From assembly GCF_000234665.1 (NCBI RefSeq), contig NC_018305.1:60827-124826 (forward strand): a stretch of 64,000 nucleotides of DNA. The letters are read 5' to 3'. Positions 19,787 through 29,729 of the stretch are shown here, one piece after another. The position numbers were made by a program, and so were the translations under genes. The first letter of the stretch is position 1, and every line of letters begins with the position of its first letter. Under the pieces are notes generated by a model. It saw nothing but the letters and a program-made list of their open reading frames with translations, was not told the origin of the DNA and made no database searches. The stretch is from Leishmania mexicana MHOM/GT/2001/U1103 (taxonomy: Eukaryota > Euglenozoa > Kinetoplastea > Trypanosomatida > Trypanosomatidae).

Positions 19787-20376
19787 GCGAACTACCGCTG
19801 TGGAAGCGTCGTTTCCTTCCATAGATTTCTTCGCTGCTGTGCTGACAACGCGCCTTTTCTTGCCGCTGTCTTCGCAGATTTTCTTTGGCATTTGTTTTGT
19901 CTTCCCCCTTTCCTTGTCTGCAGCACACTTGACGCACACCACTAAAAATGAACATCTCGCACTGTAATCATGGAAGCGGCGATGCAACCGTCCACTTGCA
20001 AAAGATGAGATTTTTTTTTTTGCGAACCTACTTTTCGTAAATTATGCATACTATCTGAGCCGCATTCGAAAAGCGAATCACGGCTGCCCTTGATGGATGG
20101 TCTACTTGGTTTCCTTCATTCCTGCCCGCTGCGTGTGGGAACTCTCTGTCTCTCTGTCTCTCTCTTCCTTGCCTGCGCCCCCGTGGTGCCACTACTCCTC
20201 CCTCTCTTCTCGATGCATTTTGCACTTCTGCTGCTACTGCCTTCCGATCGTCTGGTCTTTCAGAAGTCGCCGTGGTTTACGCACCGAATTCCGAGACCTC
20301 CTCAAAAATTGATTTTCTGTCGTTTCAGACAAACAAGCGAAATTAAAAAGGATACGTAGAAGGAAGCGACAGAAAT
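19787..20376. other. Intergenic between SPC25-like and MPC2 genes
   Basis: T-rich tracts, including 20012-20021 and a CT-rich run at about 20140-20170 that could direct MPC2 splicing. No gene seen. Confidence 0.55.
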
Positions 20377-20670
20377 ATGGTGTCCCAGAATTTCGTTCGG
20401 TACATCGGCTACGCCGGCGCCGCTGCGAACTGGCTGATTCCCATTGCTGGGATCATAAATCTTCCGACGCGTCCGATGTCTGATATCGATCCAGTTATGA
20501 CAAGCGTTATGTGCATCTATAGCATGTTCTTTATGCGGTGGTCTGTCTCTATTCTCCCGGCGAACTATCCACTGTTTGCGTGCCACGCGACAAACAGCAC
20601 GGTGCAAGCTATCACATTGGGCCGCTGGTGCTACGGCACCGCAACGCAACCGCGGAAGGTGATCGCGTAA
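20377..20670 (+). CDS. MPC2: Mitochondrial pyruvate carrier subunit 2 (MPC2)
   Basis: A 97-residue protein with the MPC family features: NWLIPIAGIINLPTRP (helix 1 and its Pro end), MFFMRWSVSILPANYPLFACH (the W/Y-S--I-P-N--L family motif) and a third hydrophobic part ending LGRWCYG. MPC1 and MPC2 form the heterodimer that imports pyruvate across the inner mitochondrial membrane. The R/Y-W-S-x-x-I-x-P-x-N-x-x-L pattern with W before S and the length favour MPC2 over MPC1. The partner MPC1 is not in this window. The ATG at 20377 is the first in frame. Confidence 0.85.
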   Translation: MVSQNFVRYIGYAGAAANWLIPIAGIINLPTRPMSDIDPVMTSVMCIYSMFFMRWSVSILPANYPLFACHATNSTVQAITLGRWCYGTATQPRKVIA

Positions 20671-21726
20671 GACGCTTTCGTTTGTTTTGCGCCTTCCTCT
20701 ACTTTCCCCTTCTCTCGCCTGGCCAACAGACTCAGCTCAGTCTCACGCGACGGACTTGACATCAAACGGGGCGAAAAAAAAGAAGGCAGCAGCATCGCTC
20801 GGCAGTCCTTTGTGTGCAGGTATGCTTATTTCACTCGGTAAGGACCGCACTTAGCGCCAGTAGGTCTGACTCTCGATCCCGCCTCCCGTGGCTTTGTCCG
20901 ATATATACATATGTATATATATCAAGGCCTTCAAAAGTGTACTTGTGGAGGAGCACGCGTTTTGAGAGACCAGCTGCATGATGGGGTGAAGAGCATTCAA
21001 CATGTCGCTTCCTCTGATCTATATATGTGTATCAATTGCTAACCTCCTGCTTGGTGGACGATCAATCCGGCACCGGCAAAGATGACGCCGATCGAAGGGA
21101 AACACACAAAAAAAAAGAGAAGCAGCACGAAGTGCGTGTCGGGAAGGTGTCTGTAAGAAGAGTGGCCATGAACCTGAGACTGCGAAGATAGTCCCTCACC
21201 CACCCACCCCCATCATTCCTCTACAGTCCGCCAAGATGCATCTCTTTGCATTCGAAGCATCTGGCTGCTCTAAATTCAACTCTACCTATGTGCATCCAGA
21301 TTCGTTGGAGGGGCTCGCCAAGTCGTCGGTCAGCGGCCCTTTTTTGTTTCTTGCCACATTTTGCCTCTCATCCCCCCCTCCCCCCTCCCCTGAGCAAGAA
21401 AAGCAGCGAGGCACTCTCTCCGTGTGACCGATACGCGCAGCAGCAAGAAAATGACGTGAATGCATGAACTCCCTCCCTCTCTCTGTCTCTCGTACCTACC
21501 TCCTCTCCACGCCGCATACACATCACGCTGACAGCGATCACCGACTTGTTTACGTGAAGAGAAACACGTATACGCATTTAGGTCTATCTGCGCTGCCGCT
21601 TTGGCTTTTTTCTCCGACATCTTCCTCCACGCTCGCTCTCTCTCTCTCTCTCGACGTGAAGGAGCCCCAGATACGAAGCGGACGCGGAGAACTCTGTGTG
21701 TGTGTGTGTGTGCACGACCTCATGCA
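20671..21726. other. Intergenic with a 20-bp AT palindrome and CT tract
   Basis: No gene seen. A perfect 20-bp palindrome lies at 20901-20920 and a (CT)n run at about 21632-21651 is a probable splice signal for the next gene, followed by (TG)n at 21695-21711. Confidence 0.6.
20901..20920. repeat. Perfect 20-bp A/T-rich palindrome
   Basis: The sequence atatatacatatgtatatat equals its own reverse complement. It lies in the 3' UTR or spacer after MPC2. Confidence 0.9.
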
Positions 21727-22503
21727 ATGAGTGAGAGCACCGTTGAGCTGCAGCGGGCCAGACGCCGCTACAAGGCGCTTGTTCGCGAACGGGGGTCGCT
21801 AGCGGGCTCTGGCGCCAGCGATCCTATGGTCGAGGAGGAAATTCGCAAGCTAGAGGAGAAGTACGCAGAGCTGAAGCCGCATTCGCCGTCACCACTGCCA
21901 GACCACCGTGCTGCTACATCTGCACCTGTGGCACCTTCCGCAACGAGGGAGGAAGTTGCAAATCCGTCAGTGCCTATGGCACCCTCTGCCTCCTCGTCGA
22001 CCGAACGGCACCCCGCACCCACCCTGCCGCAGCCGTGCGCTCCGGTGGACGAGCTGTGTGTTGAGGCGACGCCCGCAGATGCTCAGGCTCGCGCGGCGCA
22101 ACTAAGGGCCGGTGCGCAGCTTCCGCCCAAGCTCGGCAGCCACCTTGTCCTCTTCTTCCTCCGGTTGTTCAACGAAACACACCAAAAATCGCTCCTGGGC
22201 TGCTGGAACTGCGCGGCCATCGCAGCCCTTTCGATCGCCGTCGCTGTGTTGCACTGCACGGTGCTTGACCCGTCGTCCACAGCCGGCTCCCTCGTCACGC
22301 CCTCTTTCTTGTGTTGCCTTGTGCACGCAAGTAACCTTGCATCCCTGCACACGCAGCGCAGACGACGGCTGAGTGCTCCCATGCTCGCTGTATACGTATG
22401 CCTGGACGCTGCTCCATCGCTGGCGCTCGGCTTGGTCGTCTACAACCTTTCCGTGACACTGATGAGACTCTACGGCGTTCACCCAGCGCCTTTTGTTTGC
22501 TGA
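21727..22503 (+). CDS. Unrecognised protein: charged N-terminus, Pro/Ala linker, C-terminal membrane segments
   Basis: A 258-residue protein from the ATG at 21727. Residues 1-45 form a charged helix (ELQRARRRYKALVRERG, then VEEEIRKLEEKYAEL). Residues 50-115 are Pro/Ser/Ala-rich. From about 140 there are hydrophobic stretches (about 158-180, 188-205, 218-245) separated by a basic loop with five Arg in a row. A cytosolic charged head with about three C-terminal TMs recalls tail-anchor receptor partners such as GET2/CAML, but I see no specific signature, so no function is assigned. Confidence 0.65.
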   Translation: MSESTVELQRARRRYKALVRERGSLAGSGASDPMVEEEIRKLEEKYAELKPHSPSPLPDHRAATSAPVAPSATREEVANPSVPMAPSASSSTERHPAPTLPQPCAPVDELCVEATPADAQARAAQLRAGAQLPPKLGSHLVLFFLRLFNETHQKSLLGCWNCAAIAALSIAVAVLHCTVLDPSSTAGSLVTPSFLCCLVHASNLASLHTQRRRRLSAPMLAVYVCLDAAPSLALGLVVYNLSVTLMRLYGVHPAPFVC

Positions 22504-24202
22504 GCGCGATGCGTTTACACGCTGGCACTCGCTCGATGGTGTGATACGCATTGGTGCGCATGAACCTTCTCTCCTTCGATGCCCTCGCTGCGCATTCCGT
22601 GCTGCATCTGGGCACGTGCAGCTGGCGCTGCTGGCCCGTCGGTGTGCGCCTCTCCCTTCAGCTTGTCCGTGGCCATTGCGATTTGGAGCACGACAACGAA
22701 AGTGGTCGCAAGCTTCCAAAGTCGAAAATACCAGAGGACCCCGATTGAGCCGCCGTGCAACAGAGGGGCCCGGTGAGCTGTGGTTGCGCGTGCATCTACG
22801 TGTGTTGCCTTGCTCGCGGTAGAAGACACACACGCGTTGTAGAAAAGCGAATACGGGTGTGCTCGTCGTTCTCTCCATGCGATGTGTTGGGGCGGACAGA
22901 GAGCCACAGTGGGTGGGTGGGCGGGAGAGGGAGAGGGAGAGGGAGAGGGAGTGCGCGGGGGGGGGAGTCGGGACGCTAATGGGATGCAGGCAAGCGGCCC
23001 CCTCCCTCCCCCCTCCCCCTTCCATAGGAGCAAGACAAAAGGCGTACGGAGAGCACACGTGTGAGAAGGTTCGTCGGACGCACAACGCACAAGTTGTGCG
23101 CCACTCGGCATATGTCGACATGGACTCCTTGGATGCCACACCGCCTCCCGAGGAAATCACCTAGAGTGGACGGCATACCGGCAAGCCCGCACGCCATCAA
23201 GAGCCAACAAGACCATGAGGCGTATGGGAAGAGCACCGTGTGTGTGTGTGTGTGCGCTGGCGTGCGCATAATATACATATATGTGTGTGTTGTGCTCAGT
23301 GGTGCGCTCGTGCAGCTCGTCGAAGGGCGGAGGACGGATCACACACACACACACACACATACACACAGAGACACAGAGAAAAATGAGCACCTCTCACCCA
23401 TGCTGAACTCCCCTCTCGTCCTCCACCTCTCCCTCTCCCTGTGTGTGTGCCGCTGCAGCCGCACTAGAGGAGGACAACGACGACGGAGACGGACGTTTTT
23501 CCGTCGACCTCTGCGCTCTCGAACCACAGAGGACACACCACCGCCGCAGAATCGAGAACAGCATCCATCCATACCACAGCTTATACCTACATAGAGATAC
23601 AGTGCATCAAAGAACGGGAGGGGAGGCGCATACGGAAAGGACGTATCACCCCCGCATGCGACGTGGTGCCATTACAGAGGTGCTATCGAAGGCGTTGGTG
23701 CGCGCGCGCTTGCTTCCGTTTCGTCGTGGTAGGGCGTACAAGTTTATTTTAGCTTACTGTCTCTCATAGAGCGCAAGTCCCACCGGCATACACCCTCCAC
23801 GTGTACACGGGCACACAGACACACGCCTGTACACACACACGCGCACAGATATATATCAGACGTACTTAGACGTACTTCCCCTCCCCACCACCACCCCCTC
23901 CTTGCAGCGAGTCTTCCCGCCCAACGCGTGCACGCACCACAGGCGGCAACGAAATACATACGGAAAAGACAGCAACGGTTTCCCGTTGAGGGTGGGGCGC
24001 TCTCCCTCCACCACTCTCTGTGTGGTTTTTCTGCTCTTCGACGGGGGCAATAGGCGAGAGGGGCGCGCGCGTACCGCCGCGGATACGCAACGGCACGTGC
24101 TTCGACGGCGACGACCACCACCACCGCTGTGCGCTTTCTCGCATCCTTTGTGCGTGTGCGTGTGCGTACGTGTCTGTGTGTGTGTGTGTCTTGGTGCCCG
24201 CC
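22504..24202. other. Long intergenic region, simple repeats
   Basis: Contains (GAGAGG)n at about 22923-22951, (TG)n at about 23240-23254, (CA)n at 23341-23366, and pyrimidine-rich stretches at 23405-23440 and 23878-23905. Open frames on both strands are made of repeat-coded residues. No gene supported. Confidence 0.6.
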
Positions 24203-26452
24203 ATGTCCTCGCTGGAGGCACTCTTGAGCTCGCCGACGGACGTCATCGCCGAGTGTCCCGTCCTTGGCCCCAGCGATGTGCGGGTGGTGGTCGCCAATCT
24301 TGAGGTCATCTTGAACAAGTGCCTCTACAGCGTCCGCCGGGCGCTGCCCGGTCCATTAGAGGTGCTGCTCATCGTTATTGGTGACGCCAGCGACCTTCAG
24401 GCGAGTAAAGTGTGCGCCGGCCTGCTGCAGCCCGCCGAGGAGGGCACGTGTGCGGACGTCTTTTGCGACTTGGCGGAGCAGCTGCTGGCGCGTCGAGCCG
24501 CGGTCATTCGCCTGCAGTTCGATGTGGAGGTCTTCTTCAAGGTGATGCAGGTGTTTTGCTGTGCCGCGTCGCTCAAGGACCGGCTCGGCGCACGCCTTGG
24601 TGAGGTGCTGCTGGGCTTCTTAAAGGACGTTGACATGCATGCCGACGACTACCGCGTGCACCGCAACTGCTGCAGCGCCCTCATCTCTCTCCTGCGCGGG
24701 TCGCAGGAGAACAAGAGTCGCCTTGGCCCCGAGTGCGCCACGATCGCCGCCTGCCTCGACGCCTCCAGTGACTTCTTCTTCCAGATGCAGTGCGTCGAGG
24801 TGCTCTACCGGCTGTACAAGCATCGTAACTGTTTCTTAGCCCATGCTGCGGCACCGGCCAACGCGATGACGTTGGGTGTGGCCATCAACCCATCTCTGCT
24901 GCGAGCCATCGAGGCGCTGCCGAATGACAGCACGCTTCTGCACTGTATACATCAACTGTTAGACAGCTACAACCGTGACGTGCACCCAGACAAGGTCATA
25001 GCATTTTCGGTTCTGCACATCGAGGTGGCTGGCGTGACGATGGCGCGCGCGACGACGCTGTACTTCTCGCCGCTATTGTTGGTCGTGCTGCTTCCCGACA
25101 CCGGTAGCAGCAGCAGCAGCAGCGGTGGCGGTGGCGGTGGCGGTGGCGGCTACCTCACAATCCCCTACGAGCACGTCCGCTCCGTCAAGTTGACGAAGGA
25201 CCACAAGCTGGAGCTTCGCCTGTATGTCATCCCACCAAAGCTGTCACACGTGATGAGCTTGGCGCAGGAGGGGAGGGACAAGCTCTACGTTTCGTTGACC
25301 CGCGCCACAATGCGCGAGCTGCGCACTTCTATCGTGCATGAGTGGGTAGCAGAGCGGAAGCGCACGGCGCCGCGCCGTGTGACGGCGCTGGTACCACCAC
25401 CCCCGTCACGCCGCACGGAGGCGGCAAGAGCTGGCCATGCCTTGCCCTCCACCTCGTCAACTTCACCCGCACCGCCATCGTCATCGCACGCGAGCAGCAG
25501 CCGTACAGGCTCCACCGTGCGTCCGCCGCTGACGACGACCATGACGGAGCGGCCGGTGAACACGCATCAGGGCGTCGGCTTAGACAGTCATCACCAAGCA
25601 CTCGCGCGGCCCAAGGCGCCGCACCCTCAGTTCGTGGTGCCAGTGCAGGAGCAGCAGCAGCAGCAACAGCACCAGGCTCAACAGGAACAGGGCGGACCAG
25701 CGTACATGAACAGCAGCGGTGACTACGCCGCCGCGGACGAGGAGGCAGGGGGGCAGTGCGAGCGCCCATGCCTGGAAGAGGTACACCGTGCTGCCTCACT
25801 GAAGGCGATGCGGTACCGTGAGGAGCAGCACGAGGCGCTGCAGCACGCCGTGGACTCGGCGAAAGAGGAGTTGGAGGCGCTGCATCGCTGGAGCGCGCGA
25901 GAGCGTGACCAGTACGAGGTGCGCTTCCGTGAAGACATGGAAGTGATACGGCGGTCGGAGGCAGTGCTGAAGGAGAGCGCCACGGACTGCGTGCGGGCGT
26001 TGAACGCGGAACTGGAGGACGTGCAAGCCCTCGGCGCTCTCCTGAAGGGTGAGGTAGACAAGCTGCGGGAGCGACTCGCCAAGTCGCTCGGCAAGTCGGA
26101 GGGCGTCGAGGAGGCGCTCCTAACGCGGATCAAGCACACGGTCGATGCCCAGATGCGCAGCATCGAGGCGACGATGCTCTCAGTGGACTCGGCGGCCTCC
26201 ACCCCCGCCACCTCGACGGACGTCGGTGGCGGCTCAATCAGCGACGTCTCAAACTACATTGCACAGCAGATGCAGGCCATCAGCAGCGGCGCGGTGGTGG
26301 TGGGTGCCGCTGGTGCTCGAGCGAGCACTGCTGCTGCTGCTGCTGGTGGGGGTGCGGTCATCTCCTCTGCACGAGGCACCGGCAGCGGGCGGGCTGGGAA
26401 GGGACGGCATGAGCCGCAGCCGCTGAAGGAGCGCCGCCTGGACTACTCGTGA
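24203..26452 (+). CDS. SYCP2-like protein (ARM-like, SLD and coiled-coil); candidate KKT17/KKT18-type kinetochore protein
   Basis: A 749-residue protein from the ATG at 24203. Residues about 1-255 are all-helical repeats (for example VEVLYRLYKHRN, IEALPNDSTLLHCIHQLLDSY). Residues about 265-375 look like a beta-sandwich, with VLHIEVAGVTM, ATTLYFSPLL and LELRLYVIP, interrupted by a Ser/Gly run. A Ser/Thr/Pro/Gln-rich linker follows, and about 520-665 is a coiled coil (EEQHEALQHAVDSAKEELEAL). This order, ARM-like, SPT16M-like and C-terminal coiled coil, is that of SYCP2, and published work relates the kinetoplastid kinetochore proteins KKT17/KKT18 to SYCP2. The match was made by fold pattern, not alignment, so the identity is a hypothesis. 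Confidence 0.5.
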   Translation: MSSLEALLSSPTDVIAECPVLGPSDVRVVVANLEVILNKCLYSVRRALPGPLEVLLIVIGDASDLQASKVCAGLLQPAEEGTCADVFCDLAEQLLARRAAVIRLQFDVEVFFKVMQVFCCAASLKDRLGARLGEVLLGFLKDVDMHADDYRVHRNCCSALISLLRGSQENKSRLGPECATIAACLDASSDFFFQMQCVEVLYRLYKHRNCFLAHAAAPANAMTLGVAINPSLLRAIEALPNDSTLLHCIHQLLDSYNRDVHPDKVIAFSVLHIEVAGVTMARATTLYFSPLLLVVLLPDTGSSSSSSGGGGGGGGGYLTIPYEHVRSVKLTKDHKLELRLYVIPPKLSHVMSLAQEGRDKLYVSLTRATMRELRTSIVHEWVAERKRTAPRRVTALVPPPPSRRTEAARAGHALPSTSSTSPAPPSSSHASSSRTGSTVRPPLTTTMTERPVNTHQGVGLDSHHQALARPKAPHPQFVVPVQEQQQQQQHQAQQEQGGPAYMNSSGDYAAADEEAGGQCERPCLEEVHRAASLKAMRYREEQHEALQHAVDSAKEELEALHRWSARERDQYEVRFREDMEVIRRSEAVLKESATDCVRALNAELEDVQALGALLKGEVDKLRERLAKSLGKSEGVEEALLTRIKHTVDAQMRSIEATMLSVDSAASTPATSTDVGGGSISDVSNYIAQQMQAISSGAVVVGAAGARASTAAAAAGGGAVISSARGTGSGRAGKGRHEPQPLKERRLDYS

Positions 26453-27271
26453 GCCCCCCTCCCCCACCATGAACTGAAGTTTTAAAGAGAAGAATTACAT
26501 GCGCGTCGCTCGTGGTTCAGCGGCTCGCCATCACCCCCCCCGTCCCCCGCCGCTGATGCTGATGCTGCTGCTGATGGTGATGCGGATGCGGATGCTGTCG
26601 CCTGTTGTTTCTCCTCCAAACTCTGTCGGATGTGTTGCTGATGGCGTTGACTCTTTTCTCCTCGCGGTCCCGTGTGTGCGCGCATGCGTACTTGCGTCCT
26701 CCGTTCGCTCGTGCAGGTGTCGGGGCCTGGCCACTGACCTCGCCGGTATACATTACTCGTACAGAGACAGAGATGGGGAGGGGAGGGTGTGGCCGCACGC
26801 TGGCACCGACATGTGCACATACACACCTGCACCCAGCATGCAAATCGCACGTACGCGCGCACCCCATGGAAGGGGAGGGGGAGGGGGAGGGAGAGGCGCG
26901 AAGATGAGCACGCTATATGGGGGGCGGGGGGGGGCACAGGCGACGTTAGGGACGGTGGAGGTGCGATGATGATGGTGATGCGTGGCGGTGTGCGCTGAAG
27001 CACCGCAACAAGAGCAACGACAACAACCAACAGAAACCGGAAGGCATGATCGAAACTGCCACTCCCCTCCAAGCATGCTCCCTCGCTCTCGCACCCCTCC
27101 CCCACCACCACCCACCAACTTCCTCCTCCTCCGTGTATTCGCGCTATCTGTCGTGTGACCCTCTCCTATCCAGGCAACCGCGACACCCACCGCACCAAGA
27201 CCCACCGCAGCCGAAGGACAAGACTCGAGGGCAAAGACGCCCAAATAAAACAGACGAAAGGTGCGACAGTC
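26453..27271. other. Intergenic with GATGCT-type repeat and G-tracts
   Basis: An imperfect GCTGAT/GCGGAT repeat lies at about 26551-26597; G-rich runs at 26867-26895 and 26918-26935. A pyrimidine tract at about 27080-27140 may serve the next gene. No gene seen. Confidence 0.55.
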
Positions 27272-27847
27272 ATGGCGCCTCCCGTTGACCGCATCGCCAC
27301 GGGCGTTGTGGTCCGCGCGTCGAAGCGCGTGCCCTCTCTAGCCGCACCACGCAGCCACCCTCTCGCTACCACTATCATCTGTGCCTCTCTTCGCTCCACG
27401 GTCACTGCTGCGGCTGTTGCTGGCCCAGCCACCATCGCGTCTCCGGCGAACGCGCTGGTGTGCAGCCGGCGCACCTTCTACGACAAGATCCGCGAGAAGC
27501 GGGACGGGAGTGAGGACGAGGGACCGGATCAGATGTTCCAGGACTTCCCGAAGGGCCCGAGCCGGCAGCGTGTCCCGGCTGAGCTGCACAGAGGCAATGA
27601 AAGCGCGGTCGAAGATGCCGAGAAGCTCAACCGGATCTTCTGCGTCTTTTTCGTGCTGCTGTTTAGCGGCTTGTTGTACGTGCTGAACCCGTTCCGGAGA
27701 GACCCGTACGGCCGCCCCGATGGGTACGGGATGACGGAGCCCAAGTTGGTCTACGGCAGCAGCGACCTCGCCTGCAGCAGCAGCAGCAGCAGCAGCGACC
27801 GCCGCCGACGTGAAGAAGATATACACAGCATCAGGCGGCTCGCGTAG
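27272..27847 (+). CDS. Single-TM protein with mitochondrial-type presequence, unrecognised
   Basis: A 191-residue protein from the ATG at 27272. The first 60 residues are Arg/Ala/Ser-rich without acids, like a mitochondrial presequence, ending near SRRTFYDKIREKR. One clear TM lies at about 123-141 (FCVFFVLLFSGLLYVL), followed by NPFRRDPYGRPDGYG and a poly-Ser run. One TM with a conserved-looking juxtamembrane Pro/Arg/Tyr block suggests a small inner-membrane or respiratory-complex subunit, but I do not recognise the family. The Ser run is encoded by an AGC repeat. Confidence 0.6.
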   Translation: MAPPVDRIATGVVVRASKRVPSLAAPRSHPLATTIICASLRSTVTAAAVAGPATIASPANALVCSRRTFYDKIREKRDGSEDEGPDQMFQDFPKGPSRQRVPAELHRGNESAVEDAEKLNRIFCVFFVLLFSGLLYVLNPFRRDPYGRPDGYGMTEPKLVYGSSDLACSSSSSSSDRRRREEDIHSIRRLA

Positions 27848-28523
27848 AGGGTGCGTGGCGAAGAGAGACCTGGATGAGGGCGGGAGGGGCGATATGCGCG
27901 ACACGTACCCCGCCTCCTCCCCTGTTCCTTTTATCGATGTCCCCGTATGATCCCCCCTACCAGGGCGCACCGCATCACACCGACGGAGAAGGATGGCGTC
28001 CCACCCACCCACCTCTCCTCTCCCTCTCTCTCTCTCGTGGTCTCGTAAGCTGCCCGTGTGCGGGAGTCGCGGACGTATTTGAAGGATGGAGAGGGCCTCT
28101 ATGCGCATGCAAAGGTTGTTGCGAGGAGGGTGAGGGGCNNNNNNNNNNNNNNNNNNNNNNNNNNNNNNNNNNNNNNNNNNNNNNNNNNNNNNNNNNNNNN
28201 NNNNNNNNNNNNNNNNNNNNNNNNNNNNNNNNNNNNNNTCCCTAGCCTCCCTGGCCTCCCTCCCCTCCCTCCCCTCCCTCCCCAGCTTCCTCAGCGCATG
28301 CGCACGCTCACATGCACACCCTTCCAGCCACGCAGATCATCTTCGGCCCCCACTCCCCCCTCTCCCTCCTCGTTTCCCCGCTCTACTGTCCGGTGCTGGC
28401 CTGTGCGGACTCGTGCGCTTCTCCATGGCGCCCCTCCCCCTCCCCTCGCTCCATTTTATGTTGGGCCAGGACACCCGCCTCGACCACACGCACACATCAC
28501 ACAGTGACCGGCAGCGACCAGCG
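27848..28523. other. Intergenic containing an assembly gap
   Basis: Pyrimidine-rich DNA at 28008-28035 and, after the gap, C/T-rich repeats (ccctccctcc type) at 28239-28285, the kind of sequence where assemblies break. No gene seen. Confidence 0.6.
28139..28238. other. Assembly gap, 100 N
   Basis: Exactly 100 unknown bases, a conventional placeholder; true length unknown. Confidence 0.99.
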
Positions 28524-29090
28524 ATGGCAAAGGAAACGGCGAAGAGAAACCTGAGGAAGAACAAGGTGCGCATGCGCGTCTTCTCGATGATCACCGCTGC
28601 CGTGAACCTCCTCTACGTCCTCGCCATCCTCTACCGCAACGGCAGCCTGCCATCCTTTCATGACCTCATGGCGATCGGCTTCTGGGCCGGTCAAGAGTAC
28701 CTCGCCTACGCGATGCTGAGCAAGGTGGCGCAGCCCACCATCAGCCCGGACGGCGATTTACTGGACTGCATCGACGCCTCGAATCCGCAGGAGCTGGGCT
28801 ACTATTCCTTGGCTCAGGATGTGCTGTGGGTGTGCTGGGTGGTGCAGGCGCTGTGCATGATGCATCCCGCCTTCATCGTCTTCTACCTTCCTGTGCCAGC
28901 GACACTCATCTACAAGGTGTGGGGCTCAGTGCTGAAGCCTTTGGTCTCCGTCTACCTCGGCGGCCGCGGCGCCGGCACTGGCGCGGAGGAAGGTAGCAGC
29001 AATGGCCCCCCGCGCAATCGTCAGGAGCGACGGGAGGAGGCGCTGAAGCAGCGCAAGGCAGCGCGGCGTGGCACGTCAGCGACAGATTGA
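28524..29090 (+). CDS. TMEM208/SND2-family ER membrane protein
   Basis: A 188-residue protein from the ATG at 28524. It begins with a basic MAKETAKRNLRKNK segment, then two hydrophobic hairpins (about 20-55 and 100-140), the acidic loop SPDGDLLDCIDASNPQEL between them and a basic C-terminal tail RQERREEALKQRK. This is the TMEM208 pattern: two pairs of TMs, a D-G-x-L-x-D loop and an RRQERR tail. Yeast Snd2/Env10 and human TMEM208 act in SRP-independent targeting of proteins to the ER. Length agrees with human TMEM208 (173). Confidence 0.82.
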   Translation: MAKETAKRNLRKNKVRMRVFSMITAAVNLLYVLAILYRNGSLPSFHDLMAIGFWAGQEYLAYAMLSKVAQPTISPDGDLLDCIDASNPQELGYYSLAQDVLWVCWVVQALCMMHPAFIVFYLPVPATLIYKVWGSVLKPLVSVYLGGRGAGTGAEEGSSNGPPRNRQERREEALKQRKAARRGTSATD

Positions 29091-29392
29091 TGCGTTGGAT
29101 GGGAGGGGAGAAGGGGCTCCGCTTCCGCCCATCCCCTTTCCCCCATCCTCGCTAACCACAGACGCAGCCCCCCACACACCCAGGGATTGATGTGCACAGG
29201 AGTACTCCTCCTGCTCATGCACGCGCGCGTGTGTGTGTGCGTGCGTGCGTGCGCGCTCGTCTACTTTCCTGTTGCCCTTTCACGTCGATGCGGCGTACAA
29301 ACACTAAGTGTCGGGAGGGCGACGGTGTTGGCGGCCGATCACAAGATCGCCAGCAGCAGCGGCAGTTGACGTGCTGACCGGACTGACCGTGT

Positions 29393-29427
<35 letters not shown>

Positions 29428-29729
29428 CAGGGCACACCTGTGCGTGTGGCGTGTGGCTCTGCCCTTCCCCTTCTGCCTCAACCGCCGCCAACTTCTCCAG
29501 TGAGGCCGCCTCTGCCACGCCTCTCCTCGGCGCACATCCCCGTCTCTGCTGTCCCTCACAAAACCTTTGCTTCTTTACCCATGCACACGCACACACACGC
29601 ATGCACACGCACACACACACACACACGCACGCTGGCCGGTGGAGCGGAGCCGGTAACGCTCCACCGACGAGCAGAAGCAAGATCCGACAGCACGCGAGAA
29701 CGGAACGTGTGAAGCGGCGAGGGCAGACA
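29091..29729. other. Intergenic with two (CA)n arrays
   Basis: (CA)n at about 29395-29425 and again at about 29588-29630. Pyrimidine-rich stretches near 29520-29560 may serve dymeclin splicing. No gene seen. Confidence 0.6.

Noticed and set aside
20840..20900. Possible tRNA in the spacer after MPC2 (a tctcgatccc-like stretch)
   Set aside because: No cloverleaf could be drawn and the T-loop consensus is not met.
22102..23160. 352-codon minus-strand frame over an unrecognised gene and its 3' spacer
   Set aside because: Contains repeat-coded Ser/Leu runs and overlaps a better plus-strand gene.
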